From Massilia sp. TS11 (GTDB lineage Bacteria > Pseudomonadota > Gammaproteobacteria > Burkholderiales > Burkholderiaceae_D), in assembly GCF_022012445.1 (NCBI RefSeq), contig NZ_JAKLTS010000009.1, forward strand, positions 124,001-188,000: DNA of 64,000 bases, read 5' to 3'. Shown here in pieces: positions 40,934 to 50,872 of this stretch. Position numbers and translations under genes: made by a program. The notes below the pieces were generated by a model. It ran no database searches. It saw nothing but the letters and a program-made list of their open reading frames with translations, and was not told the origin of the DNA. Numbering within the stretch: the first letter of the stretch is position 1; each line of letters starts with the position of its first letter.

Positions 40934-42931
40934 CTAGTGGGCCCCGCGGCGCAGGTCGGCCCGCAGGGCTTCGCTGCCCGTGGCCAGGCCCTGGACGCGC
41001 GCACTGATCCTGGCCTGGGCCAGGGCCACCGGGCTGATGGCCAGATTGGCCGTCCAGCTCAGGCCGGGGGTCATCTGGATCGGGGCCGGCAGCTTGTCGA
41101 CCTCGGCCGGATCGATCCAGGGCGCCATGCGCTGCAATACCAGCTTGATGCGCGGCTTGACCTTGGGATCGGCAATGCGCCCGCGCTGGCCCCAGCCGAC
41201 GATGGCGGTGTCGGCCGTGTCGCTGCTGCTGAGCTTTTGCGAATACGCGGTGTCGTACTGCACGCCGTGCCGGTAGCTCATCATGAATTCCTCGAACAGC
41301 ATGGCCAGGTCTTCGCGCGAATTGTCGCTGCCATTGATCGAATAGGCGTAGTCGTCGCTGGCGCCATCGCTGGCGAAGAAGGCGCCGACCTGGGCGGCCG
41401 TGTAGGCCTTCTGCACGGCCGTCGGGGTGGCGCCGCGGTACAGCACCTGGCCCAGGCCCAGCCATTCCTGCGAGGTCAGCGGATAGGTGCGCGCCAGCAC
41501 GTCCGAGGGCAGGCTCTGGTTCACGCGCCCCACGACATTGTCCCAGAAGGGTTTGTTCATATTCAGGCTGGCGCGCACGGACGGCGCCAGATAGTCGCTC
41601 GCGTGGCCGAGCTCGTGATACAGCAGGCGCCCGAGCGCATTGATCAGCTCATCGAGGCTGCGCGTCACCCGCGCCGTGCTCGAGTAGGTGCGGCGCGCAT
41701 AGGCATTGTTCTTCACCTGGCGCCCGAGCGGGGTGAAATTCAGGGCCGCGCCGAAATCGCTGCGGTAATCGGGCACTTCGGTCACCAGATCGCGCTGCTC
41801 GGCGCTCAGCCAGAAATTGTCGGCGTCGAGGTAGATGGCGCCGCTCGCCGGCGTGTAGTAGCTGGGCCGCACATGGGCGCCGATGACCACCGCCGTCACG
41901 CCCGCCAGCAGGCGGCGGAAGTCGCCATTGACATCCTGGGTGCGCAGAAAGGCCTCGAAATTGGCGGCCAGTGCGTCGTGCGAGGTCAGCACCCGGCTCA
42001 TCACCTGCTCCACGCTCGGCACCGCGGCCAGGCCCGCTTCGGTGGCCAGCGGCGGCAGCGTCGCCAGCGTGCAGAAGTTGTTGTTGCTGCTGCTGACGTA
42101 GTTGAGCTTGCGGTCGTAGACGCAGGGCTGCAGCACTTTGGCGTACTGGCCGGCGCTGATATACGGATGGACGCGGTCGACGGCGTCGAAGATATTGCCA
42201 TTGAGCGCGGGCAGCGTGTGCTCGACGGCGATCGTCACCTCGTCGCTGTCGCTGGCGCCGCTGCTGGTTTTCATCGTGGCCTTGAACTTCAGCACCGTGT
42301 CCTGCTCGACCTTGGGCGCGGTGAACATCATCACCCGGCCATCGCTGACATTCATCGTCACGGCCGGGCCTTCGGTCTGGGTCCAGCTAATGCTGCCAAG
42401 GGTCTCGCCGTTTTTCAGCACGGGCCAGGCGCGCACCGAGGTGTCCATTTCCATGCGCACCGACTGGTCGGCGCGCACCGTCACGTAGGAACCGGCCGGG
42501 GCCGCCGTCACGGGGACGCTGGCCGTCACCGTCTGCACGCTGCCGTCGGCCATCGTCACCACGGCCTGCAGGGCCACGGTGCCGGTGCTGGCCGCCTCAA
42601 ACGCCAGCGTCGGGCTGCGATTGGCCAGCAGGCTCACGCTCGGGCCGCTCAGCTGGGTCCAGCTGACGTCGGCAATGCTGTCGCCCGTGCCGAGGCAGGG
42701 CAGCACCGAGGCGCTGGCCGTCTTGCCCAGTTCGACACTGGCATCGGCCACCACCCGCACCTTCTCGCACAGGGGCGCGGGCGGCGGGGTCGGCGTCGGC
42801 GACGGCTGGGGGGCCGGGACCGGCGTCGGCGTGGCCGGCGTGCCACCGCCGCCGCCGCCGCCACAGGCGCTCAGCACAGCGGCGCCAGCCAGGGCCAGCA
42901 CCGAACGGGACAGACGAGAATCGAAGCGCAT
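40934..42931 (-). CDS. lipoprotein with Ig-like domains and a HELGH zincin motif
   Basis: 665 residues from the ATG at 42931 (a GTG at 42943 is also possible). A lipobox LSAC (Cys23) follows a signal peptide, then a Gly run and a Pro/Thr-rich linker that would hold the protein off the membrane. Two Ig/PKD-like domains follow (about 55-145 and 145-240; both contain the motif SW-TQ-x-GP). The C-terminal domain contains HELGH (His439-Glu440-His443), with Glu540, Glu547 or Glu548 as candidate third ligands in SREDLAMLFEEF. I read it as a surface or periplasmic metallopeptidase of unassigned family; activity is inference. It converges with the TM2 gene. Confidence 0.72.
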   Translation of the reverse strand: MRFDSRLSRSVLALAGAAVLSACGGGGGGGTPATPTPVPAPQPSPTPTPPPAPLCEKVRVVADASVELGKTASASVLPCLGTGDSIADVSWTQLSGPSVSLLANRSPTLAFEAASTGTVALQAVVTMADGSVQTVTASVPVTAAPAGSYVTVRADQSVRMEMDTSVRAWPVLKNGETLGSISWTQTEGPAVTMNVSDGRVMMFTAPKVEQDTVLKFKATMKTSSGASDSDEVTIAVEHTLPALNGNIFDAVDRVHPYISAGQYAKVLQPCVYDRKLNYVSSSNNNFCTLATLPPLATEAGLAAVPSVEQVMSRVLTSHDALAANFEAFLRTQDVNGDFRRLLAGVTAVVIGAHVRPSYYTPASGAIYLDADNFWLSAEQRDLVTEVPDYRSDFGAALNFTPLGRQVKNNAYARRTYSSTARVTRSLDELINALGRLLYHELGHASDYLAPSVRASLNMNKPFWDNVVGRVNQSLPSDVLARTYPLTSQEWLGLGQVLYRGATPTAVQKAYTAAQVGAFFASDGASDDYAYSINGSDNSREDLAMLFEEFMMSYRHGVQYDTAYSQKLSSSDTADTAIVGWGQRGRIADPKVKPRIKLVLQRMAPWIDPAEVDKLPAPIQMTPGLSWTANLAISPVALAQARISARVQGLATGSEALRADLRRGAH

Positions 42932-43000
42932 CTTCCAGCTCACAGGCAGAGTTTTTTGGCGAGTCTACAAGATTTGCTGTAAGCACGCCTCCCGCTTCGC

Positions 43001-43042
43001 AAAAAAACAAAGCGCCTGCCCACCAGCTGGTGGACAGGCGCT
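43001..43042 (-). terminator. Rho-independent terminator after acyl-CoA dehydrogenase gene
   Basis: AGCGCCTG and CAGGCGCT with an inner CCACCAGCTGGTGG stem form a long hairpin; the minus strand continues into TTGTTTTTTT. 15 bp after the stop codon. Confidence 0.92.
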
Positions 43043-43057
43043 CGCTGGGTCCTAGGC

Positions 43058-44848
43058 TCAGAACTGGGCTTCGTCCAGAGCCAGCACGCCGGCGGCACCG
43101 GTCGTGATGGCCGTGGCCATGCCCGCAGCCTGGCTGAGGAAGTGATCGGCGAAGAAGCGCGCGGTGCCGATCTTGGCGCGGTAGAAGGCGCTGTCGGCCT
43201 CGCCGGCGTCGAGCTTCTGCTGGGCCACGAGGGCGGCGCGGCCCATCTGCCAGCCACCGAGCACGATGCCGGCCAGCTTCAGATAGGGCACGCTGCCAGC
43301 GAACACGGCTTTGACATCCGATTTGGCATGCGCGACCACGAAGTCGACCACGGCCTCGAGCGCATCGGCGCCGCCGGCCAGGCCGCGCGCGATGGCGGCA
43401 AAGTCGGCGTGGTCGCGCGCGGCCAGAGCGGCCTGGGTGGCGCGCACATCGGCCAGCAGGGCCTTGGCCACGGCGCCGCCGTCGCGCACGGTCTTGCGGC
43501 CGACCAGGTCATTCGCCTGGATCGCCGTCGTGCCTTCGTAGATGGTGAGAATCTTGGCATCGCGGTAGTGCTGGGCCGCACCGGTTTCCTCGATGAAGCC
43601 CATCCCGCCGTGCACCTGCACGCCGTCGCGCGCCACGTGCTCGCTCATCTCGGTCGACCAGCCTTTGATGATCGGCACCAGATACTCGTAGATCGCCAGA
43701 TTGCGCTTACGCACCTCGGCGTCCGCGTGGTAGTGGGCGATATCGGAAATGGCCGCGCCCACATAGGCGAGCGCACGCGCCGCCTCGGTCTGCGATTTCA
43801 TGCTCATCAGCATGCGCCGCACATCGGGGTGGTGGATGATCGTGACCGGACCGGCCGAGCCGGCCAGATCGCGCGACTGCACGCGGTCCTTGGCATAGGC
43901 CAGGGCCTGCTGATAGGCGCGCTCGGCCAGGCCGATACCCTGCATGCCGACCCCGAAGCGGGCCGAATTCATCATGATGAACATGTACTCGAGGCCGCGG
44001 TTCTCCTCGCCCACCAGATAGCCGGTGGCGCCGCCGTGGTCGCCGAACTGCAGCACCGCGGTCGGGCTGGCCTTGATGCCGAGCTTGTGCTCGATCGACA
44101 CGCAGTGCACATCATTGCGCGCGCCGAGCGAACCGTCGGCGTTGATCATGAACTTCGGCACGATGAACAGCGAGATGCCCTTCACCCCCGGCGGCGCGTC
44201 CGGCGTGCGCGCCAGCACCAGGTGGATGATGTTCTCGGCCATGTCGTGCTCGCCGTAGGTGATGAAGATCTTGGTGCCGAACAGCTTGTAGCTGCCATCG
44301 GCCTGGGGTTCGGCGCGCGAACGCACGGCCGCCAGATCGGAACCGGCCTGCGGCTCGGTCAGATTCATGGTGCCGGTCCACTTGCCGGTGATCAGGTTCT
44401 CGAGGTAGACCGCCTTCTGCGCGTCCGAGGCGGCCGTCTGCAGGGCTTCGATCGCGCCATCGGTCAGCAGGCCAACCAGGGCGAACGACAGATTCGAGGC
44501 GTTCAGCATTTCGAGACAGGGCGTGGCCACCAGCTTGGGCAGGCCCTGGCCGCCGTAAGCCTGCGGGTGGGCGACGCCCTGCCAGCCGGCCTCGACGAAG
44601 GCGCGGAAGGCTTCCTTGAAGCCCTTGGACGTGGTCACCTGGCCATCGTGCCAGAACGAGGGTTCCTTGTCGGCCGCATGATTCAGCGGGGCCACGACTT
44701 CACTGCAGAATTTGGCGTTTTCTTCCAGAACAGCCTCGACCGTATCAGCGGTCGCGTCTTCGCAGCCGGGCAGCTGGGCGATCTGGTCCAGACCGGCCAG
44801 TTCCTTGACGACGAAGGCCATGTCCTTGAGGGGGGCGGTGTAGCTCAT
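43058..44848 (-). CDS. acyl-CoA dehydrogenase (large, about 600-residue type)
   Basis: 596 residues from an ATG with AGGAG upstream. Acyl-CoA dehydrogenase N, middle and C domains are followed by an extra C-terminal helical domain as in the FadE/DmdC-like long type. Motifs: MNLTEPQAGSDLAAVR, GTKIFITYGEHD and GVQVHGGMGFIEETGAAQHYRD, with the active-site region in DAKILTIYEGTTAIQANDLVGRK (given here as DAKILTIYEG, then TTAIQANDL). It oxidises acyl-CoA to enoyl-CoA, passing electrons to ETF. The etfBA genes lie directly upstream on the same strand. Confidence 0.93.
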   Translation of the reverse strand: MSYTAPLKDMAFVVKELAGLDQIAQLPGCEDATADTVEAVLEENAKFCSEVVAPLNHAADKEPSFWHDGQVTTSKGFKEAFRAFVEAGWQGVAHPQAYGGQGLPKLVATPCLEMLNASNLSFALVGLLTDGAIEALQTAASDAQKAVYLENLITGKWTGTMNLTEPQAGSDLAAVRSRAEPQADGSYKLFGTKIFITYGEHDMAENIIHLVLARTPDAPPGVKGISLFIVPKFMINADGSLGARNDVHCVSIEHKLGIKASPTAVLQFGDHGGATGYLVGEENRGLEYMFIMMNSARFGVGMQGIGLAERAYQQALAYAKDRVQSRDLAGSAGPVTIIHHPDVRRMLMSMKSQTEAARALAYVGAAISDIAHYHADAEVRKRNLAIYEYLVPIIKGWSTEMSEHVARDGVQVHGGMGFIEETGAAQHYRDAKILTIYEGTTAIQANDLVGRKTVRDGGAVAKALLADVRATQAALAARDHADFAAIARGLAGGADALEAVVDFVVAHAKSDVKAVFAGSVPYLKLAGIVLGGWQMGRAALVAQQKLDAGEADSAFYRAKIGTARFFADHFLSQAAGMATAITTGAAGVLALDEAQF

Positions 44849-44879
44849 GCTTGTCTCCTGACGGGGAATCAATGGACAG

Positions 44880-44934
44880 AGGGCGGGTCTCCAGCGCCGC
44901 GCGGACATGCGGCGCGGGTCTGAAGACCCGCCCT
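44880..44934. repeat. nested inverted repeat between etfA and acyl-CoA dehydrogenase genes
   Basis: Outer 11-bp arms AGGGCGGGTCT (44880-44890) and AGACCCGCCCT (44924-44934), inner 7-bp arms GCGCCGC (44894-44900) and GCGGCGC (44909-44915). No T-run follows, so it is not a classic terminator. Sequence is unrelated to the GGGGTCAGACCCC repeats; possibly a second REP-type element or an mRNA stabiliser within the operon. Confidence 0.7.
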
Positions 44935-44952
44935 ACCGGGTCTGATGCGGGA

Positions 44953-45885
44953 TTAACCGAGCTCGGCGACGAGCTGCGGCACGACCTCGAACAGGTCGCC
45001 GACGATGCCGTAGTCGGCCACGGCGAAGATCGGGGCTTCCGGATCCTTGTTGATGGCGACGATGGTCTTCGAGTCCTTCATGCCGGCCAGGTGCTGGATG
45101 GCGCCCGAGATGCCGACCGCGATGTACAGGGCGGGGGCAACGATCTTGCCGGTCTGGCCGACCTGCCAGTCGTTCGGCACGAAGCCAGCGTCGACGGCAG
45201 CGCGCGAGGCGCCCATGGCGGCGCCCAGCTTGTCGGCCAGGGGCTCGAGCAGCTTGAAGTTCTCGGCCGAGCCGATGCCGCGCCCACCAGAGACGATGAT
45301 CTTGGCGGCCGTCAGTTCCGGACGGTCCGACTTGGCCACTTCGCGCCCGACGAAGGCCGACTTGCCGGCGTCGGCGACGGCGGCCACGGTTTCGGTGGCG
45401 GCGCTGCCACCGCTGGCGGCGGCGGCGTCAAAGCCGGTGCTGCGCACGGTGATGACCTTGACCTTGTCGCCCGACTGGACGGTGGCGATGGCGTTGCCGG
45501 CGTAGATAGGACGCTCGAAGGTGTCGGGGCTGTCGACCTTGGTGATTTCCGAGATCTGGGCCACGTCCAGCTTGGCGGCCACGCGCGGCAGGATGTTCTT
45601 GCCGTAGGCGGTGGCCGGGGCCAGGATGTGCGAGTAGGCGCCAGCCACGGCCAGCACCTGCTCGGCCAGGTTTTCAGCCAGGCCATCGGCCAGGTGGGCG
45701 GCGTCGGCGACCAGCACCTTGCTCACGCCGGCGATCTGGGCGGCAGCGGCGGCGGCGGCGCCGGCATTGTGGCCGGCCACCAGCACGTGCACTTCGCCGC
45801 CGCACTGGGCGGCAGCGGTGACGGTATTCAGGGTGCTGCCCTTGAGGGAAGCGTTGTCGTGTTCAGCAATAACGAGTGCGACCAT
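44953..45885 (-). CDS. etfA: electron transfer flavoprotein alpha subunit
   Basis: 310 residues. The C-terminal FAD domain shows [33 protein letters not shown] (family signature) and [16 protein letters not shown]. With EtfB it carries electrons from acyl-CoA dehydrogenases to ETF-quinone oxidoreductase. It follows etfB after 15 bp. Confidence 0.98.
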   Translation of the reverse strand: MVALVIAEHDNASLKGSTLNTVTAAAQCGGEVHVLVAGHNAGAAAAAAAQIAGVSKVLVADAAHLADGLAENLAEQVLAVAGAYSHILAPATAYGKNILPRVAAKLDVAQISEITKVDSPDTFERPIYAGNAIATVQSGDKVKVITVRSTGFDAAAASGGSAATETVAAVADAGKSAFVGREVAKSDRPELTAAKIIVSGGRGIGSAENFKLLEPLADKLGAAMGASRAAVDAGFVPNDWQVGQTGKIVAPALYIAVGISGAIQHLAGMKDSKTIVAINKDPEAPIFAVADYGIVGDLFEVVPQLVAELG

Positions 45886-45900
45886 GATTGTGTTCCTAAA

Positions 45901-46650
45901 TTAGATGACTTTGGCTTCCGTGCGCAGCTTGTTGACCAGGGTGGCCACATCCGGCACCTTGATGCCGGCCGAACGCTTGGGCGGCTCGGCCACTTTCAGG
46001 GTCTTCAGGCGCGGGCTGACGTCCACACCGAGCTCTTCCGGCTTGGTGGTGTCGAGCGGCTTCTTCTTGGCCTTCATGATGTTCGGCAGCGTCACATAGC
46101 GCGGCTCGTTCAGGCGCAGGTCGGTGGTGACGATGGCCGGCAGGCTCAGGGCCAGGGTTTCCAGACCGCCGTCGACTTCACGCGTGACCGTCACCTTGCC
46201 CTCGTCGAGCACGACTTTCGAGGCGAAGGTCGCCTGCGGCCAGCCGAGCAGCGCGGCCAGCATCTGGCCGACCTGGTTGGCATCGTCGTCGATCGCCTGC
46301 TTACCCAGGATGATCAGGTTCGGCTGTTCCTTGTCGGCCACGGCCTTGAGCAGCTTGGCCACGGCCAGCGGTTCCAGCTCGGCCGTCGTTTCGACCAGAA
46401 TGCCGCGGTCGGCGCCGATGGCCATGGCCGTGCGCAGGGTTTCCTGGCACTGGCTCACGCCGCAGGACACGGCCACCACTTCGGTCGCCTTGCCGCCTTC
46501 CTTCAGACGCATCGCCTCTTCCATGGCGATTTCGTCGAAGGGATTCATCGACATTTTGACGTTGGCGATATCGACGCCGCTGCCATCCGATTTCACGCGC
46601 ACCTTGACGTTGTAATCAACCACGCGCTTGACGGGAACCAGGACTTTCAT
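45901..46650 (-). CDS. etfB: electron transfer flavoprotein beta subunit
   Basis: 249 residues. [20 protein letters not shown] and [18 protein letters not shown] are typical; the AMP-binding loop ([19 protein letters not shown]) and signature region ([20 protein letters not shown]) are intact. First gene of the etfBA-acyl-CoA dehydrogenase unit, with a strong -10 element and an inverted repeat upstream. Confidence 0.98.
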   Translation of the reverse strand: MKVLVPVKRVVDYNVKVRVKSDGSGVDIANVKMSMNPFDEIAMEEAMRLKEGGKATEVVAVSCGVSQCQETLRTAMAIGADRGILVETTAELEPLAVAKLLKAVADKEQPNLIILGKQAIDDDANQVGQMLAALLGWPQATFASKVVLDEGKVTVTREVDGGLETLALSLPAIVTTDLRLNEPRYVTLPNIMKAKKKPLDTTKPEELGVDVSPRLKTLKVAEPPKRSAGIKVPDVATLVNKLRTEAKVI

Positions 46651-46694
46651 AGGTCTGCCTTTTGTGTAGGGTAAGAAGTGAACAAATGGGTGAA

Positions 46695-46742
46695 ATTATA
46701 AATGCTTTACGTATGCGTCATCTAATTTAAGCACGACCGTGC
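46695..46742 (-). promoter_or_regulatory. etfB promoter with inverted-repeat operator candidate
   Basis: A perfect TATAAT on the minus strand (46700-46695) lies 44 bp before the start codon. Upstream, GCACG-GT-CGTGC (46742-46731) forms an inverted repeat centred about 39 bp before the -10, where an activator or repressor could act. The -35 region is weak, which would suit regulated expression. Confidence 0.5.
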
Positions 46743-46754
46743 GATTTTTGGCTA

Positions 46755-46790
46755 GAAGAAAACCTCTATCGCCGGATGGCCGATAGAGGC
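46755..46790 (-). terminator. Rho-independent terminator after tusA-like gene
   Basis: On the minus strand CCTCTATCG, loop, CGATAGAGG followed by TTTTCTTC, 19 bp after the stop. Confidence 0.88.
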
Positions 46791-46808
46791 GTTCTGTGGG
46801 CCGGCGCC

Positions 46809-47036
46809 TTATTTGCGGCGCAGCAGAAACACGAATTCGTAGCCGTTTTGCGTATGGCCGAGCAAGGCATTGCCGGTCTGCTTGGCAAAGGCCTGGAAAT
46901 CGCGTACCGAGCCGGTATCGGTGGCGGTAATGCGCAGCACCTCGCCCGACTGCATCTCGGCCAGTGTTTTCTTGGCTTTCAGGATGGGCAAGGGACAATT
47001 CAAGCCACGCGCATCGAGGTCACGATCGAATTCCAT
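46809..47036 (-). CDS. TusA/SirA-family sulfur-carrier protein
   Basis: 75 residues from MEFDRDLDARGLNCPLPIL; the C-P-x-P motif carries the sulfur-accepting Cys14. The C-terminal half (TDTGSVRDFQAFAKQTGN) is typical of the Burkholderiales TusA-like group. It probably relays sulfur for tRNA thiolation or other sulfur pathways. An in-frame ATG at 47066 would add ten residues; neither start has a strong ribosome site, and the shorter one agrees with the family. It is upstream of the etf genes but separated by a terminator. Confidence 0.85.
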   Translation of the reverse strand: MEFDRDLDARGLNCPLPILKAKKTLAEMQSGEVLRITATDTGSVRDFQAFAKQTGNALLGHTQNGYEFVFLLRRK

Positions 47037-47195
47037 GGTCACGGCTTCAACAACAAGTTCGCTCATCGTAAAAATACGCGGTGGGGTTCAGAGAGTTTGT
47101 GAATACTACCTGAATTTGGCTTTTTTGACGCACCGCATCAATGAATTTTTTGTGGCGCCACCACCACAGCCCCACGCTTAACATATTAACAAAAT

Positions 47196-47260
47196 GGGGT
47201 CTGACCCCGATTTCTCCGTGCGGCAAAAATTGCCGTGTGGGGAAATCGGGGTCAGACCCC
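47196..47260. repeat. GGGGTCAGACCCC palindromic repeat, copy 2
   Basis: Exact 19-bp inverted arms GGGGTCTGACCCCGATTTC (47196-47214) and its complement (47242-47260), each itself containing the 13-bp near-palindrome GGGGTCTGACCCC, surround an inner hairpin CGGCAAAAATTGCCG (47221-47235). Between alaS and the tusA-like gene. This is the most complete copy of the family. Confidence 0.92.
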
Positions 47261-47276
47261 GAATTTCTGTACTGAA

Positions 47277-49886
47277 TTAGAGGCGCTCGCCGATCCAGCC
47301 AGCCACGCCGTCCAGGGCCGGCGTCAGGCCGCTCGGGTCGGTACCGCCGGCCTGGGCCATGTCGGGACGGCCGCCGCCCTTGCCGCCCACCTGCTGGGCG
47401 ACAAAGTTGACCAGTTCGCCAGCCTTGATCTTGCCCGTGGTGTCGGCCGTGACGCCGGCGATCAGGCTGACCTTGCCGTCGTTGACAGCGGCCAGCACGA
47501 TCGCGGCCGTCTTCAGCTTGTCCTTCAGCTTGTCCATGGTCTCGCGCAGGGTCGGCACGTCGGCGCCGTCGAGCTGGGCGGCCAGCACTTTCACGCCCTT
47601 GATGTCGAGCGCCTTGCCGGCCAGCTCGTCACCCTGGCCGGCGGCCAGCTTGGACTTGAGCGCGGCGACTTCTTTTTCGAGCGCCTTGACGTGGTCCTGG
47701 ACCTGGGCGATGCGGCTGCTCAGCTCGTCCGGATGGGTCTTCAGCGCGGCCGCGGCCTGGTTCAGCCGCTGGTCGAGCGCCTGCACCAGGGCCAGCGCGC
47801 CTTCGCCGGTGACGGCTTCGACGCGGCGGATGCCGGCGGCCACGCCGCCTTCGCTGATGATCTTGAACAGGCCGATGTCGCCGGTGCGGCTGACGTGGGT
47901 GCCGCCGCACAGCTCGCGCGAGCTGCCGATGTCGAGCACGCGCACGGTGTCGCCGTATTTTTCGCCGAACAGGGCCATCGCGCCGTGCTTGACGGCGTCG
48001 TCAAAGCTCATCACCTGGGCCTGGGTGGCGGCGTTCGCCAGAATCTCGGCATTGACCTTGGCCTCGACGGCGGCGATCTCGGCGGCCGTCAGCGGGGCAT
48101 TGTGGCTGAAGTCGAAACGGGTCTTGTCGGCATCGACCAGCGAGCCCTTCTGGGCCACATGGCTGCCGAGCACTTCGCGCAAGGCCTTGTGCATCAGGTG
48201 GGTGGCCGAGTGGTTGCGGATGGTGCGTGCGCGCAGGGCCGTATCGACCTGGGCGCTGACGCTGGCGCCGACCTGCAGGCTGCCCTGCTCGACGGTGCCG
48301 TGGTGGCCGAACACGTCGGCCTGGATCTTCAGCGTGTCCTGCACGGCGAAGCGGGCCTGGGCGTCGCCGATCTGGCCGCGGTCGCCGACCTGGCCGCCCG
48401 ATTCGGCGTAGAACGGGGTGACGTCGAGCACGACGATGCCGTGCTCGCCCGCATTCAGGGTCTGGACCGGGGCGCCATCCTTGTACAGGGCGATGATCTT
48501 GGCGTCCTGGGCCAGCGACTCGTAGCCGACGAAGCTGGTCTTGGCGCCCGCGTACCCGACATTGGCAGCCATCTTGAACTTGCCGGCCGCGCGCGCGGTC
48601 TGCTTCTGCTGTTCCATGGCGCTCGCAAAACCGGCCTCGTCCAGCACGACATTGCGTTCGCGGCAGATATCGGCCGTCAGGTCGAGCGGGAAGCCATAGG
48701 TGTCGTACAGGGTGAAGGCGGTGGCGCCGGCCAGGCGCGTGGGATCCTTGGCCAGTTCGGCCTCGAGGATCTTCATGCCGTGCTCGAGGGTCTCGCCGAA
48801 GCGCTCTTCCTCGGCCTTGAGCACCTGCTTGACGCGCTCGGCCGCTTCCGGCAGTTCCGGATAGGCCTGGCCCATTTCCTGGATCAGGTCGTCCACCAGC
48901 TTGTGGAAGAAGGGCTTGGTCTGACCCAGCTTGTAGCCGTGGCGCAGCGCGCGGCGGATGATCCGGCGCAGCACATAGCCGTGGCCTTCCGAACCCGGAA
49001 TGATGCCGTCGACGATCAGGAAGGCCGAGGCGCGGATATGGTCGGCGATGACCTTCAGGGAGTTGTTGTTCAGGTCGCTGGCGCCCGTTTCGCGGGCGGC
49101 GGCGCGGATCATGTTCTGGAACAGATCGATTTCGTAGTTGCTGTGCACGTGCTGGAGCACGGCGGCCAGGCGCTCCAGGCCCATGCCGGTGTCGACGCAG
49201 GGCTTGGGCAGGCGCGTCATATTGCCGGCCTCATCGCGGTTGAACTGCATGAACACGAGGTTCCAGATCTCGATGAAGCGGTCGCCGTCCTGCTCGGGCG
49301 AGCCCGGGGGGCCGCCCCAGATCTCGGGACCGTGGTCGTAGAAGATTTCCGAGCACGGGCCGCAGGGGCCGGTGTCGGCCATCTGCCAGAAGTTGTCCGA
49401 AGCGTAGCGCGCGCCCTTGTTGTCGCCGATGCGGATGATGCGCTCTTTCGGCACCTTGATGTCATTGGCCCAGATGTCGTAGGCCTCGTCGTCCTCGAAA
49501 TACACGGTGACGGTCAGCTTGTCGGCCGGCAGCTGGTAGACCGTGGTCAGCAGCTCCCAGGCGTAGTGGATCGCATCGCGCTTGAAATAGTCGCCGAAGC
49601 TGAAATTGCCCAGCATTTCAAAGAAGGTGTGGTGACGCGCCGTGTAACCGACGTTCTCCAGGTCATTGTGCTTGCCGCCCGCGCGCACGCAGCGCTGTAC
49701 GGTGGTCGCGCGCGAATAGGGGCGCGTGTCCAGGCCCAGGAACACATCTTTGAACTGCACCATGCCCGAGTTAGTCAGCAGCATGGTCGGGTCATTGCCC
49801 GGTACGAGCGGGCTCGAACGGACGATCGTATGACCCTTGGATTCGAAGAATTTCAGGAATTTGTCGCGAATTTCAGCAGATTTCAT
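47277..49886 (-). CDS. alaS: alanyl-tRNA synthetase
   Basis: 869 residues from the ATG at 49886 ([19 protein letters not shown]). Class II catalytic core, anticodon-independent recognition domain, editing domain with zinc motif [11 protein letters not shown] and CGGTHV, and C-Ala domain ending [15 protein letters not shown]. It charges tRNA-Ala and clears mischarged Ser/Gly. A TATAAT on the minus strand (49929-49924) lies 37 bp upstream. A longer in-frame reading from 50003 overlaps the promoter and the next gene and is rejected. Confidence 0.98.
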   Translation of the reverse strand: MKSAEIRDKFLKFFESKGHTIVRSSPLVPGNDPTMLLTNSGMVQFKDVFLGLDTRPYSRATTVQRCVRAGGKHNDLENVGYTARHHTFFEMLGNFSFGDYFKRDAIHYAWELLTTVYQLPADKLTVTVYFEDDEAYDIWANDIKVPKERIIRIGDNKGARYASDNFWQMADTGPCGPCSEIFYDHGPEIWGGPPGSPEQDGDRFIEIWNLVFMQFNRDEAGNMTRLPKPCVDTGMGLERLAAVLQHVHSNYEIDLFQNMIRAAARETGASDLNNNSLKVIADHIRASAFLIVDGIIPGSEGHGYVLRRIIRRALRHGYKLGQTKPFFHKLVDDLIQEMGQAYPELPEAAERVKQVLKAEEERFGETLEHGMKILEAELAKDPTRLAGATAFTLYDTYGFPLDLTADICRERNVVLDEAGFASAMEQQKQTARAAGKFKMAANVGYAGAKTSFVGYESLAQDAKIIALYKDGAPVQTLNAGEHGIVVLDVTPFYAESGGQVGDRGQIGDAQARFAVQDTLKIQADVFGHHGTVEQGSLQVGASVSAQVDTALRARTIRNHSATHLMHKALREVLGSHVAQKGSLVDADKTRFDFSHNAPLTAAEIAAVEAKVNAEILANAATQAQVMSFDDAVKHGAMALFGEKYGDTVRVLDIGSSRELCGGTHVSRTGDIGLFKIISEGGVAAGIRRVEAVTGEGALALVQALDQRLNQAAAALKTHPDELSSRIAQVQDHVKALEKEVAALKSKLAAGQGDELAGKALDIKGVKVLAAQLDGADVPTLRETMDKLKDKLKTAAIVLAAVNDGKVSLIAGVTADTTGKIKAGELVNFVAQQVGGKGGGRPDMAQAGGTDPSGLTPALDGVAGWIGERL

Positions 49887-49957
49887 GTCGTCAGGGCGAA
49901 AAAGGGCAGCATGCAAAACGCCGATTATAGCAGCCAATGCGGCCCAAAATCGCGGGC

Positions 49958-50713
49958 TTAGAGGGGAAACTCGGGGCCGATGCGGTCGATGGCGTCCGTG
50001 CACAGGCCGTCCACCCCGGCCGCCAGCAGGCTGCGCGCAATGGCCGGATCATTGACCGTGTAGCAGAACAGACCGAGACCGGCCGCTTTGACGGCGCGGA
50101 TCTGGCCCGGCTGCAGGTGGCGGTAATCGGTGTCGATGGCGATGGCCCCGACCCGCCGCACCGCGTCCAGCCAGTCGCCGTCGAGGGTCTCGAACAGGCA
50201 GGCGCGCGGCAGATCGGGCGCGGCCGCCGCCGCCGCGGCCAGGGCCGTCATGCTGAATGAGGAGAACAGGGGCAGGCGGCGCGGCTCGCCGCTGGCCAGG
50301 GCGTCGGTGAACAGGGCGCGCGTGACATTCGCGATCAGGCGGCCGGTCTCGGCCTCGAAGCCGGGCACGGGCTTGAGCTCGATATTCATCCAGATCCCGT
50401 GCTCCTGGCAGAACTGGACGAACTGGGTGAACAGCGGCACGGGTTCGCCCGCAAAGGCAGGGCTGAACCAGCGGCCGGCGTCCATGCGCGTCAGTTCGGC
50501 CGCGCTCAGGGCCGCCACGCTGCCGCTGCCGGCCACGGTGCGCCCGAGTTCGGGGTCGTGCAGCACCACGCCGACACCGTCGCGGGTCAGCATGACGTCG
50601 AATTCGACGGCGCGGAAACCGTGCGCCAGGCCGGTGCGCAGGGCCGCCAGGGTGTTTTCCGGGGCCAGGCTGCCGCCGCCGCGGTGGGCAAGAATGCGCG
50701 GATAGGGCCACAT
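49958..50713 (-). CDS. ugpQ: glycerophosphodiester phosphodiesterase (UgpQ-like)
   Basis: 251 residues of the GDPD TIM barrel: [17 protein letters not shown] (catalytic His and metal-binding Glu), [24 protein letters not shown] and the C-terminal [11 protein letters not shown]. No signal peptide, so cytoplasmic. It hydrolyses glycerophosphodiesters to glycerol-3-phosphate and an alcohol. AAGGAG precedes the ATG. It is 71 bp upstream of alaS and divergent from the Spy-like gene. Confidence 0.93.
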   Translation of the reverse strand: MWPYPRILAHRGGGSLAPENTLAALRTGLAHGFRAVEFDVMLTRDGVGVVLHDPELGRTVAGSGSVAALSAAELTRMDAGRWFSPAFAGEPVPLFTQFVQFCQEHGIWMNIELKPVPGFEAETGRLIANVTRALFTDALASGEPRRLPLFSSFSMTALAAAAAAAPDLPRACLFETLDGDWLDAVRRVGAIAIDTDYRHLQPGQIRAVKAAGLGLFCYTVNDPAIARSLLAAGVDGLCTDAIDRIGPEFPL

Positions 50714-50872
50714 GCTGTTCTCCTTCGGTCGGGGCGCGGGATTCCATGTTACCGCGCGCCTGAGCCGATTTACAAAACTTTACCGGCGGAATATCGACGC
50801 TTAACCAAGCTGGCCCAGAATGGCTTCCAGAGGATGCGCACTGTGCGGCATCCCACACTTCGGGAGTCCACC

